DNA of 64,000 bases, taken from contig WAID01000006.1 in assembly GCA_016584495.1 (NCBI GenBank), positions 2,046,001 through 2,110,000 on the forward strand. Reading direction: 5' to 3'. The position numbers and the translations under genes were made by a program. The DNA is from Celoporthe dispersa (lineage: Eukaryota > Ascomycota > Sordariomycetes > Diaporthales > Cryphonectriaceae). Shown here one piece after another: positions 45,895-59,200 of this stretch. Position 1 is the first letter of the stretch. The number at the start of each line of letters is the position of its first letter. Under the pieces are notes generated by a model. That model worked only from the letters and a program-made list of their open reading frames with translations, had not been told where the DNA came from and did not search any database.

Positions 45895-47824
45895 CTACCG
45901 TAGACTCCCAAAGGAAGAGCGCGTATGCAAGGCCTCGGGCCTTCGTATCGAGATACCCTCCCCGCTCTGTCTCTCCGTCACATCGCCTGTGAGCCGCGAC
46001 ACCGACGTGGTCGTTCCCAGCCCCGTCGTGCCACTATCCCGCACGCTCCCAGAGCTCTCAGCCTCAGACCACGTAACCGGCGCCCCCGAGTGTCCACTTT
46101 CCAGCACACAGCCCTTCCCACCTTCCTCCACCCTGAGCAGCGCACCGGCAGCCTCCTCGTCGCCCTCCATAAGAACATCATTGTTCCCTCTGGCCCTCTT
46201 CTCCTCGCGCGCCACCGGCCCGCCAAAGGTGTTCCGCAGGGTCGTCTCCCACTCGCGCTCGATCTGCGAGGTCAGCTCGAAGCTGTGGTAGAACGGGGAC
46301 TTGCCGATGCCGCCGTTGTGCTGGGCGCAGTTGGGGCCCTGGGGGGACCGGATGGCCGTCACGGACTTGACGAAGTCCACGAGGCGGTTGAGGATGCCGA
46401 CCTCGCACTTGAGCTTGACCGAGTAGACGAACGCCTTGTAGGAGACCTGGAGATAGTAGAGGCCCATGTACTCCAGGACCATGATGGTGATATCGACTGT
46501 TTGCGCAAGAGAGAGAGAGAAGAATTAAGTCAGCCTGAAGTCTCAGTCTAGTAAAACGAGGCCGTGGATAGATATATCCAAAGGGAGGTAGGTCGGGCAA
46601 CATACGGACAACCACGACCACGCTCGACAGGATCAGGTGGGTCATCATCGAGGTCAACTTGCGTTGTGCCCTGCTCCCCTTGTCGTCGCGATGGCGGTAT
46701 GTCTTCAGGAACCAGCGCGCCTTATACACATACAGGCCCGAGAGGATCAGCTCCTGCACGAAGAAGACGGTCACCTGGATCCTCTCCATGATGGCGTACG
46801 GCTCGAGAAAGAGCTTGGCCGCCCTGCCGTTGGACCCGATCGTTGTGATGGCCGTGCCGGTGTGCATCGTGATGCCGTCAAAGATGATCCTGTTATTTGG
46901 AGACGAGCATGGTCAGCCCACTCTGGTTCCTCTCTTATTTTATATCCAGACCAGAACAATGCCGACCAGTGTCGTCCTGGGCGTCACCTACATGCCGAGC
47001 ACGCAACGGCGGACTCTCTCGTCCACGTTGATCAGGCGTAGGCGCGAGTAGAGGACGAGGCTCTGCGCCGAAATCATTGGTATCCATGCTGCGCAGGTCA
47101 AGACCGTAGGCAAGGTTTGCTACAAGAACAGCATCAGCATTCTGATTCCTTCTTCGGTCCCAGGACCAGCAACTCAAGTCCATAGTATAGGCTCCTATGG
47201 GTTTTGCAAGACAAGGGCCAAGATGTTGTGACTGCTCCACGCTCTACTTACATTCCCCGTCAATCGAAAATTGTTTAGGACTGTAATGCAAATGTCAGCA
47301 AAACATCTTTTCAAAGACAAGTAACTGTCTTCTTGGAACACCAACTAACCAAAGCCCGTTGCGTACACCAGCACTCCGAGGTCAGCAGCAATCATGCTCC
47401 AGAAGTACAGACCGGAGTACCTCGTGAACGTGAAGTACACGATAGGTAGCATCTCTAAGGCATTGTCTGTGGAAACTCGACGTCAGCCGTCAAACTTTTT
47501 AATTCCCGAGGGGTCTTGTCTGTGTGAAAAACATGATAAGGATTGCCTAAACCTAGGTAAAGAAGTCCACAGGCCTTGCCTCCCAAGTACATAGTTGCTT
47601 CTTGGATAGTATGGGTTGCCAATGTAGTAGGGTCCAGGAAAATAGATGGATAAATCAATTGAAACAGTAATGTGACTTGATACCTAAGAGATGAGGGTTT
47701 CCTCACATATCGCTATGGCCAGCAGACAAGCAACAGCAAACTTCTGCGAAATGGCCACCTCGCTGGTGTCGATCGTGACACCGGCCTCGGAGTCACGCTG
47801 GAACAGCATCCTGGATGCGTCCAT
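45895..47824 (-). CDS. DUF7703-type seven-helix integral membrane protein
   Basis: Six exons: 47824-47707, 47466-47350, 47280-47252 (29 bases), 47119-46992, 46889-46606 and 46496-45895. They sum to exactly 426 codons (425 aa). Every junction restores a codon that fits the family: ALAIAIYNALEM, YATGFVLNNFRLTGN, CVLGMIIFDGIT and VVVVLDITIMVLEYMG. Seven hydrophobic segments end near residue 280. The landmark stretches SGLYFWSM, SAQSLVLYSRLRL, IQVTVFFVQELILSGLYVY and YKAFVYSVKLKCEVGILNRL match fungal membrane proteins grouped as DUF7703. The cytoplasmic tail is long and Glu/Gly/Ser-rich. The function of this family is not established; a receptor or sensor role is only inferred from topology. The start ATG at 47824 directly precedes the first helix region; an upstream start cannot be excluded. 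Confidence 0.88.
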
Positions 47825-50800
47825 CGCTCCAGAGGAGACGATTGAAGGCACACGGAGACAGTCAGGGCGCCTGCCGGTCCCGCGAAAAAAAAATATTAAC
47901 ACTCAGATCGTGTAGATTACCCGTGATGTCTTTGATATTAGATAAGTCGATGGCCCTCATGTTCTGGCCATCGAGAAAAGGGGAGAGGGAGGGAGGGAGA
48001 GAGAGACAGGAGAAACCGCCAAACGACAGAGTGGTCCTCCCAGAGTCCACATATCTGCTGATCAGTCCACGCCAGGAAGCCTTAGATATATATCAAGCCC
48101 CGTTAAAAAGAGGAGCCTTTACTTTATAGAAGGAATCGTCAAGCCTCCTTACACCCCTACGCATCGATAGCATTGATGCCCAGCACTGGCATTGTCTCTT
48201 CATATCGTATCCACAATGAACTCCAAATGCCGCGGTTTGTACGGTTCACACACTTCGGTTAGCAATGATCGTGTATGAATTAGGTCCCCTATGCTCTAAC
48301 CGAGCGAGTCGTGCCCTGGGCACGACCCTCACACGAGTCAATTTCGCTGTCGGATACGCGGAGGTGAAACCGGGGCATTGAAAGCTTATTTAGCAAACTC
48401 CCGTGGAGATCTTCCCCCTCTCTCTGCTGAACCTTTTCGTTTTCTCTGCGGTTTCTAGGGGAAACTGGAATGATCTTTGCCTTGACGATCAAATTCATCA
48501 CGCTATCCGGAGAGAGGGCGGCTGTCAGACTCTCGTCTGGTCCCAGTGTTATCAGGAACTCTACAGTCTGAACTGGGCAGGCAAGGATTCAGGGCTGCTT
48601 TGTCACTCCTGACCCATCTCGTAAGTTCAAGTGTACACCCAGACGCGTCTGTCAAGAACTTACATAGTATTGCCCGCTGCTTGAAGCCAAATCGCGTGAG
48701 CACCCAAGACAGAGCCCCTTGGCAAAGCGGTCGTCTAACCACCAAGCCAAGCTCAGTTGGATGACTGCTCGTCGCTAATTAATGCCTACCAATGTGTCTA
48801 GTTCTCCCACCCCCCCCCTCTTTCCACCTTCGTCGACGTCCGCCACCTGATCATCCCGAATACCTGCCTGGTATGATAGCATCTACTTTTCGTCCAGATG
48901 TCTTGGGAGGAGGGGGGGGAATGGGCATTGGACATGGAGCGTAGGATGCGACTGCACAACGTGTCTTTGAAGGATTTACTAGGCATATGCACTGCGCTCT
49001 CTGTGTCTTGTCAAGAATCTTTTTTTCGTGGCCTATCTATGGACGATGAACGATCGATGCTACCATGCTAATGCCCATGGTAATAATCCTGATGCACGCA
49101 GTCCGCAGATGGGGTGTGTGATGCAATACACCGAATGGCTCCGTATCAGGCTGCAGGAACAGGTGAGGGCGCTAGTAGCCGCGTTTCCAAACTCACTGCG
49201 CCATGACCAGTTGATCAAACGCCCGATACTGGCGAGCGCTGTCGCATGAGTCGACTTTGTGGTCAACTGGGTTGGCAGTATGCCTTTCCCCGCGTCGTCG
49301 ATACGATCCTTCGAAGCCCCCACGGACAGGCACCTCCTCGTTCAGGATTTCTGAAACCAATAGTTCCCGTCCCTGAAGTGCCGGCCGTCAGGGTGGCCAG
49401 CAGCATTCGCAGCAGCTCTACAGGAGCACAGGAGCACAGGAGCACAGGAGCCAATCTCGCTCTCTGGCCGGACTGTTCCCGGCCCTTCCGGGCCACCGCA
49501 TGTACGGTCAGGGCGGCAGCCAGTTCAGCAGACATGATGGAGGTGCGCTGGCTGCCCAGCCCTCGGAAATCGATCTCCTTATTTTGGCGGTGTCAGCGTA
49601 GCATTATGGCCAGCAGCCTCTGCCCGTCGCGAGATATGCGGGTGACACCAACGGCCTCGTCTCTGTGCGGCCCCCAAAAAAAAGCATCATGAGAAACATT
49701 GATGATGATGATGATGGTGAAGAAGTCAAGCTGGGGTGGAGGGACCTTGCTAGCACGCGGGTGATTGCAACATCGGGGCCAAGAGGCGGTACAGCCCGTC
49801 GGATCGTGACTGTCTGCCGTTATAGCTCGAATGTCTCGAGCCGTTTCATGCGGGACAATGCAGCCCTACGAGGTCGGTAAGCACGAAAAGGAAAAAGGTG
49901 GTTTTTTTTCCTCTCCCACCCTCCTTTCCCGCGTCTGTCTCCATCTCACCATGACCGGTTGCTGACGGAGTGGTTCGCGGCCGAGTATGGTCGGTCATCT
50001 GATGTTATCCGGCCGGAGACGAGAGAGAGAAAAATCCTTCCAGAGGGGGTGCATCGGTAATCTGACCTGCAGGACCACGTGGCTGGCAGAGAGCGAGAGA
50101 GAGAGAGAAAGGGAGAGGGTGGACTGGAGATGGGGAGGAGGGAGAGAAAGGGATAGGAAGGGCGTATGGAACAGGATCAGCACTAAACATGGGCGCAGCA
50201 AGTTGCCTGTGTCTGCACCCGCAATCCTTCCCGAGCAGTCTAGGACTGGTACAAGCAGACATTGGGCGTGTTTGCCGTGTGGGCTGTGGGCGATAATACG
50301 CCGAGACTGGGACGGAGCAAAGGCCATCCGAGTTGAGTCGTATCTGCAGGAAGTGACTAGGTGGAGGTGTGTGTATGTGTGCGTGTGTGCATGCGTGTGT
50401 GTGTGCGTAGAACACACACTCACCCACCTCGGCCGTTGCTGACGAGATGGGCGTCTGACCTTGCAGATGACATACATATCCAGTGGCTGTCGTCTAGCTG
50501 TCGTCCTGCGTGGTCTGCGACAAACCACAGGGCTGAAGCGGCCTTACCATCTCGATACGGTGGGCCAGGGAGGCGCCCGGCAGGCTTGCACTTTGTGGTT
50601 GCATCAGATGGATAGCGGCTCGTTGGTGCTGAGTAGGGACCAGACGATGCAACATCGTCAGTAGTTGTTGTGAAGTTGCGGTCGAGGCAATGTTGTAGAA
50701 ATGAGCAAAGTGCTGTCACCACGGTGAGAAGAGGACGGACGACGAGCTAAGGCCTGGTTGGTTGTGGTGGGGTCTCAGTGTTTGGTTGCGTGGCAGGGAT

Positions 50801-53800
50801 GCGGTGGGATTCTGGTGGGGTTGTAGTGGGGTTTATTATGGGCCTGCAGCTGCGCAGAGGTCAAATGTCCCTTCCCCCCCTCTTCTGCTGGTCAGGTTGG
50901 TTGTTGTCGCTGATCGTTGGTGCGGAGGTACTGCCATGCAATGCTACGGTGCGTTGGTGATGTGGTGTGTTGGAGCTGGGGAGGAGAAGCAGAAAGAGAA
51001 AGAAAGAGAAAGAAAAAAACTTTCCTGGGGGGAGGTGGGGGGGCAGCACAGTCGTGCTCTGTAGTTACTCTGGTACTGCCGTATGGTCATTAAGGAAGGC
51101 TCGAGGGGCTGACTAAAAATAGACAAGTCGATTTATCCCTGCATACGGCCGTTCCCCTTTACGGATTGCTATCAGCCTGGGCCCGCCAGGCAGCCAGGGT
51201 TCGACCTCATCCTCCCTGTGGAGTCCCCTCTCTGCTCATCACCTTGTCTGCTGCTGGCTGCACCCAGGACGAGGAGCCTGCCTCCTGCTGCTGCAGCCCA
51301 ACAGGAATTGTCAGCCAATCATGATGCCCTCACCAGCGCCAGATATTTCAGGTATGCTCAGGTTTGCTGCAGGTCGGCGGTCGCACGATGCGACACTGCA
51401 GCTACCCCCTCAGGGCTGGTGCAACACAGCCAGCAGGAGCGACAGAGCAGCATCGACCATCCATCCTGAACCATGTGTTCACTTTTTTCCTCCCGGTCTC
51501 TGGTCGGCTGGCTCGCTTGTTTTCTTGCAAGTGTTGGCTGGCTGGTTTGCCCTGCCGTTCGCTTAACCACTGCACTGCACTGCACTGCAACCCATACTGA
51601 TCCTCCTCCAGATGCAGACTACCGCAATACGGCACCAATCCGCGCGCAACCAAGCCTGTAGGCAGCAACATACAGGCCCTTGTCAGCCTGGCCTGAGGCA
51701 GACAGGCAGACGAACGTGGCACACCACCCGCACACCCCAGATCAGCACCTGCATCCACACTACTTACCACCACGACTAAGCACCCTGGTGAGGGCCTTGC
51801 TTGGCCTCGTCCAGCGGGATTTCCCTTCCGGCAATGTCGGTACTGCACCGAGTAGCAACTGCCAAACTGCCTCGCAATCTCTCGCGCGAAGGCCCCTCCC
51901 GAAGGATTCGGGTCGTGCATCTTACAACCAGCTCGGGACAGTGCTCCGCGCCCAGAACCGTATCTATCATACACAGCATGGCTTCTCCAGGACCCCCGGA
52001 TTTCTGTCTAGTGGTATTCAGCTTCCGCCCGCCGCAGACAACATCTAATCTCTGACAGGCGGGGTGGTGCCGGTGGCAAGAATCCTTGCCGTGCGACGCC
52101 ATCTTCAGACAGCAGAGACAAAAGAGATACGGACAACAGAACAGCCTCAACGCCTCGCCGTCCCGTGTCGTACGGTAAAATTGGCATCAAAAATTTGGCC
52201 GAGTGATTCAAAACATTGCTGCGACCCTGGCTCCGCCTTGCGAGATGGCGTGCCCAGGCGCCTGATCCCTGGATAGGTACCATCCTGTCCAGCCCTACCA
52301 CAGGTAAGCAGCACGAGCTGCATGGTGGCCACGATTCATGGTCTCATCGAGCGGCGTCACTGAGATTTTTTTTTAAAAAAAATTTCTTTTTTCGCGCGGC
52401 TCTCGTGACGATAGGGCTGGTGTGAGTCTGTCTCAAGGCGGCCTCTTATTCAGCGGCGTTCAAGGGTGTCTCTGGTCCTGCACTGCGCCTCGCCGAACTG
52501 GGAAGACGACGGCCCGCATGCGCAGACCCGTCACAGAAAAAAGCAGAGCGCCTGGCTGCTACAGATTGATGCACACGGGGAGATACAACAAGGGGGTGGA
52601 AGGGTACCAACGGTCGTGTGTGCCAGTCCTCTGTACAGCCAGCCCATGGGGGAATACCATGCAGGCCTGCAGGCCGTCCGATCGACTACTAAGTATATCC
52701 GGCCCGGCCTGGCAGGCTCGGTACTTCTGCCAGTCCAGGCCTGGGCCTGCCTGCCTCGCGACCTTGAAACAATATCCCAAAAGGCATGGAGGAGGCCGGA
52801 ATTGAGCGCAGATTCCGAGGGACGAACGCACACCGCAGGGTCCAGGGAGACAGCAGTCTGCCTACAGCTGGATATCGGCGAGGTTTGCATCGCTGACCTC
52901 GCTTAACACGTCAACTCTTGGAGGTCCGGAGTGGACAACCTGCCTCCGGATAGCCGTCCCCCTCGACGCTGGTCTCGCCTGTGTGATGCAAGACCTGATG
53001 ATCCGAGGACAAGTAAAAATAGGAGATCTGGCTGCGACTAGCCCTGTCCAGCTTGCTGCTGGTCAGAAAGTAGTCGTACTGCACCCAGTAGGGCTGGAAG
53101 TGCCCCGTACCTGAGCCCCCTGCAGCCCAGTACTACGGTACTCCCCCCTCGAGTCGAGCACGAGGGAAGGGCCCCGCGGGCCCGCTTCAGCGAGACTCCG
53201 CCCGACCCAACGAGGCCACGACTAAGGACCATACATACAGTACTACTCACGGCGTCTGTTCGTTCATCCCATGTACGACGCATCTCTGCGGATCATGACC
53301 TGTCCTGTGTGTAGTGCGCATACATACGTGCGTGCGTGTGTGTGTGTGTGTGCATCGACGACAAAAGGACTGACTGACAAAAAGCCGCAAAGCGTGTCCT
53401 GTACTTGGATCTTTTTTTCTGGGCCGGTTTTCCCAAGAGGAAGAGCAAGTCGCGAGACAATGGTCAGCACTTGACCAAAAATCCATACCCCTTGCGGGTG
53501 GTCTGGTCGTCGATCCTGGTCGAAGGATCAACACCTCCCCCCCATCCTCCCGTGGGTTGGCAAGGTTGGCAATCGACTGATCCGGCACGGCATCCAATCA
53601 GATCAGCAGGCGACCACCAACGGCTGAAGGTAGGCTAGACGCTTCAGTCGCGGGTCGCATCGGATGGGTTTGGTTGTCCGACCCTGCTTGTCTCGACGCA
53701 GGTGAGCTGCAGTCTCCCTTTCGCCATTCGCGCATTCGGCCACGCGCAGCTTCCTCTTTGTTTAACCAGCATTTGACCCATCGGCATGATGATACAGCCC

Positions 53801-55418
53801 TGCCCGGTGCGTTCTCTTCTCCCCGTGGTGCAGCAGATGTACACGGTACGGTGCGTGCTGAGGGAACGAGCACCAGTGCCTCCACATGCTGGCATTATTC
53901 AAAAAGAGACCCTCCCACTATTCCCGGCGCATTGGTGCTGTTAAGCGCCGTCGCCAAATCTGTCCACTAAATTGCCGTCTTTCCTATGGTGACCGACGTC
54001 ACGGTGCCTCCAGCTGGCCAGCCTAAGGTACGTATGGGCCCCTCCATGTGTGGGGATGGGAGGGAGGGCTTCTTCAGTTGGCACGGAGTACCTTCTGCTT
54101 ACCTCGTGCGCCGGCCCACCGGTGGGTGTCTCACAAGAGCTCCCGGCTGCATAGGTACGTACCGCAGTATTTGTCCAGCTACTGTACATGCATGCACCAA
54201 GTGGGCTGCGCCCCATGCCTGTCAGATCGGCCCTCGCCATGTACACCAAATTTTTTCTTTTTTCTTTTCTCACAGCATGCCACCTTCTCATGTCGGAACG
54301 AGGTGCTGACAGGACGGGACAGAAAGTCGCAGCAGGGGAAGAAGAACACCCCTCTCACACTTTCTGTCTCTGGGGTGTGGTAAGCATCATCTGTCTGCTC
54401 ACATCCGAGCTCTGTCCGGGGGAGGCGCTGTCTGACACCCAGGATCAATCAGTAGTGAGGTCTCGAGGGCGCGGAGAGACGGTGGTAGAAGTCAAGGGAG
54501 CGGGTGCCCTGCCTTGGATGGTGTCGACCTCTGGGCGCTGGGAAGCGCAAGATGGCCGTCATGAGATAAACTGACTGGGCCATGACCACCACTACAGCCT
54601 TGGGTCCCACGCAGGCCAACTCTTGGGGCCACCGTTCACGTACCAGGGAGTCCAGCCGGACAAGACAGATAGCCTGACCCTGGTTATCGAGACGCCGGGG
54701 GCCGTGGGGAGGTAGGGTCCTGCAACGTTCACCCAGACCACCCCCAAAGATGGAGTGCAGTCCTCCGTTTCCAAAAAAGCTGCTGCCTCTCTCTCTCTCT
54801 CTCTCGTCCAAGGGACGCAGGAGGCAGGGTGCCGGCGAGACACAGATCGAAGGAGCCGTACCTTGCTCACGGCCTCGACAAGGGTGGCATCGACCCTTGT
54901 CGTCTTCCAGCTGACAGGGATGCACAAGCGCAACTTTGGGATTACAGCCTCCTCCCATCCCAAAGAGAGAGGTGACCCAGGTGGTGAACAGGTACCTCGT
55001 CCTAGTGCCATTCCTCTGCAAGGACCGTTTGTTTCCTGCTGCCCTTTTCCCTCATGTCTCGATATAGCAGTGTGCATATGTCCAGGCCATGGTCGCCCTG
55101 CCTCGCGCGTCCGACAATGTTTCTTCCCGTTCCAAGCTCCCGGAACCAATTCTCTCTCCTCCCAGACGACCTACAGCCCGGCCCCAATCCGACTGTAACT
55201 CTGAGCAGGCTGAGGCATTGCCGCTTCTCTCTGACTACCACCGTTGACACCGCTTCACACACGCAGCGCACCCCTTGCTTTCTCAGTCTTACCCCTTCTT
55301 GACTGTTATTTCCATCACACACTTTCCTAACTGTGCACATCTCAGCCGGGCTGTGTACATACAATTACTAACTTTGTCACTGTGACGTCCCGGCCTGGCT
55401 CACGCACGACTTGCCGCC
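47825..55418. other. 7.6 kb gene-poor stretch upstream of the C2H2 transcription factor
   Basis: No open frame here shows family character on either strand; most are 60-190 codons and overlap others. It contains GAT repeats (about 49700-49720), AG-rich tracts (about 50095-50150 and 50985-51020), GT-rich sequence (about 50366-50405 and 53333-53352), a T9A8 block (52366-52382) and CT repeats (about 54787-54806). The right part presumably holds a long promoter and leader for the transcription factor. Confidence 0.5.
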
Positions 55419-56239
55419 ATGTCTAGCCTGCAGTCTATCATGAACCTGGACGAGGACCAACCGGACGCCTCCAGCCCTATGGATAAAAAGGATAAGGACT
55501 CTGCAACTCCCGCTTCCGGATTCCGAGCTCATGGTCCTCCAACCTCCTCGACACCATCTGGTCACGTCATCCGTCCTGACCTACAACAACATCCCTCCTC
55601 GGCCTTCACGCCTCCTCCTACTATAAGGATCCCCACCGCCGACGAGAGTAGCAACACCTTCTACAACAACCCGGCCCACCATCACCACCACCAACAACAA
55701 CAACTACTACAACAGCAACAACAACAACAACAACAATACCACACTGCCACCCAGGACCTCACAGCACTTCACTTCCTTCACCACCCCCAGGGGCAGAGGC
55801 CGGTGGAGCCCAGCTCGAGTAGTATCCCTACCCTCTCGGTAGCCTCGTCCGGCCCATCAGATCTGCGCCGCCAGAGCAGCACCAGTGTGGACTCCATGGA
55901 TCACCAACACGGCTACGGATCCGCGGCGTCTTCGTCGTCCATGGGCGGAGGAGCTGGCTCTGGTGGTTATCCTCCCAACCATCCACGCCGGCCCATGGGA
56001 AGCCCAGGCCCGGAGATCCCCATCAAGTTGACGCCCATCACTGGGAGGGTCAGCCGTGCGAAGAAGGGCGTGCCCGTCCACATCTGTGACACATGCAACC
56101 CCCCAAAGGTATGAGCAGCTCTTGGGAGAGCGGAGGAGGGGTTATGGATCTCTAGCTCGTAAAAACATAATTGCTAATATGTGGCCATCAGACCTTTACA
56201 AGAGCTGAGCATCTCAGGTGAGAAAAAACCCCACCGAGC

Positions 56240-56273
<34 letters not shown>

Positions 56274-59200
56274 AGAGACCATTGTTTACTAAAGCATATT
56301 TCATCACAGGAGACATCAGCTCAGTCACCAGCAGCCCCGTTTTCCCTGCAACAGATGCGACAAGGCCTTCCATCGCCAGGATCTCCTAACTCGTCACCAA
56401 CAGAGACAGTATGTCTTTTTTTCTCTTCCCACTTCCTTTCCAATGCCCGCTCCTCACAGCAAAAGTGCTTCATTCTTTTCCTCATCAGGCTAACAATAAA
56501 CCTTTAGTGACCAAGAGGGAGACAGGGCCTCACAGAGTGGAGATGGCCGGCGCGACTCCAAGGACTCGACAAATTCGGCCACGCTGGAAGGGCCCATTTC
56601 TAGGCTCAACGTCCAAGGCCTGCAACCATCCATCGGATATCAAACTTCCTCCCAAGGAGGCTTCCACGGTGGATCAACACCCTCGTCTAATTCAGCACCG
56701 GCCACACCGCCCATAGGAAGCGGCCCGGGCTCAGGGTCCAGTGGAGACCAGTACGGATCATCGTCTGGCCACCAGCCCAACTACAGCTACGCCGACATGC
56801 CGGTCATCAAAGCCTCACCCAACCCGCCAACTTTCACGCCCATCGACTATATGCCCAGGACGATGCACCTGCCACCTTTCGTCCCCACACAGGGCCTGTC
56901 GCCATCTGGAACGCTGGACCCGACCCCGGACCTGACCGAGTACTCGCCATGGACTGATTCTGCCGACAGCAACTACTCAACCCCTTCTGAGATGTCCACG
57001 CGCCCGTCAGCCTGGCGCCATGCCGCCCACCAGAACACCCTCGAGTGGCAAGCAAACCCAGCCCTGTTGTCACCATTTCCCACGGGCCCCAGACATGAGA
57101 TCAGCACAAGCAGCGGAGGCCTGGGGACCATGGCTGGTTCTTACTACGTCTCGGCTGCCTTCCAGAACTCGCCTCATATGGCTTCAGTGTCTCACGAGTA
57201 CAGCCACCTGATCAGCGACCCGCTCATGGGTGCTTTTACCGACGAGCAGGCGCAGTCACTTTTGGATCCCGCCATCACCGCGCAGCACGCCATCCATCAG
57301 CGGACATCATCAGTGCGTAGACACACTCCTGAAAACTCCATATCGACGTCGGGGCAGACGGCTGACACCCTAGTCACGCCAGCTCCTCTACCACATCGGA
57401 TAAATTCCGTGGCCCAGACACGGCAGAAAGAGATCATTGTCGACAGCACCAACGTGGACGTGGCCATGGGGTTCGGCGCCGAGAATGGCAGCCCACACTG
57501 GAGCGACGACAACCCGGTGAGTGCTGGGATCCTGACCGGATCAGCACTCACAGGGGCGGGCGGTGGTGAGTGTGGTGGCATGGGCGGCGGCGGCGGCGGC
57601 GGCGGCGCAGCTCTTCACACACTCCTCCCGCGCCCTGTCCGCAACGCCATCTCTGCCTACATCGACATCTACTGGGAGCGTTTTCATGTTTTGTACCCGT
57701 TTATTCACCGACCAACATTCGGAGGGGGAGGAAGTGTTGAGGTGCGCCATGGCGGCCATCGCGACACAGTACTTGGGCGGCAAGGAAGACCGCATCAGGG
57801 GGACCCAGCTGCATGAATGGGCTTGGCAGGGAGGCAAAGCGGGTGAGTAGTCAAGGACATCAGTGTTTTCACACTCTCTCTCTCTCTCCCTCCCTCCCCT
57901 TCCATACATATCATATTTGGCTCTCTCCGCGTGTGAAGTCTGACTGACCAACCGCGAACGACAGAATCCCCACCGCAACCTTCAAGTCATGCAGGCGATC
58001 CTGTTGTGCGAACACTTTGCTCGGTTCCGAGGCCGAAAGGCGGTAGTGCGGCCCTCGAAGCTGTTCACAGACCTCTTTACGAGGGTAAGTGGATCAGAGT
58101 CTCTTGTGTCCTCTGTCTCAGACGGCGACCATGGTTCATATGTTCCTGTCTCGCGCTCTGGCTCTTCTTTCTCTTCTTCTTCTCCCTCCTCTTCTTCTTC
58201 TCTTCCTTCTTCTTCCGCCAGCTTCTGCGCTTCTTCTCTTCCTGCCTGGTCGCCGCTCTCTTCTGAGCCTCATTCTGCGTGCTCGCCGATCCAAAAGATC
58301 GGCAAGATGGGCCAAATCGGCCAAGTCAACCAGGAATCTGCTCCTTTTCTCTACTCGCCTGTCGTTCCTTTCTCTCCACAACAGATTTTCTCTTCTGATT
58401 CCTCTTCTACTATTTATGACACTCCTCTTGAGGGTTACGATAATATGCTTGTTGATGATTGTTCAATTTCCTACTCGTCAAATAGCCGAGAGCAGTCATA
58501 CTCAGACAATTTCTCTTTACAGGTTCTGGACCACAACCCGAATCTGTATGATTTGGCGCCGTCCTCAGATACTCCCAGCTTCGGGAACCACCAGCAGAAT
58601 ATGGGCGTCTGCATGACCAAGGAGGAACGGTGGCACACTTGGCTCGAGGCAGAGGGACGTCGTCGGCTGCTGGCCTCATGCTTTGTCTTGGACTGCCACG
58701 CATCGTCGTACCATCAAACCCCTCGTGCCAAAGACAACATCAACCCCGCCTCGATCCCCCCTGACAGGCCCCAGCGAGTCTCTCTGGGCCGCCACCTCCG
58801 CTGACCAGTGGGCTGCCATGCTGGATGTCCATCCTCAGCTCGGGCACCCGCAGGTCCTTCCCTACATCGACTCCCCTGCGGCCCGAGGATATTCCTAGAT
58901 TTTCCACTGTCGACCAGGCATCCATCCTCAGTGCTGCGACGCTCGCGCTGCCCCGCCGCTACATGTCGCGCCCGACAGCTGACAAGAACGAGGACGAGGA
59001 CCCGGCCTCGCCAGACGACCTCCGCACCCCCACCACCGCCTCCTACGCAGCACAGCAGCTGAAGAGGCTCAGGCCCGAGGAGAGGATCCTGCAGCTCTTC
59101 TCGCTCGCCGGATACCAGTATTTCCCCGGCACGGCCGTCAATGTCTTCGTCGCACTGCACCACACCCCCTTGCACGACCTGCTTGCGGTCAGCGGCGACA

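Noticed and set aside
48690..48775. tRNA-like patch on the minus strand (A-box-like TGGCTTGGTGG)
   Set aside because: The D-arm does not pair and no GGTTCGA-type B-box lies at the right distance.
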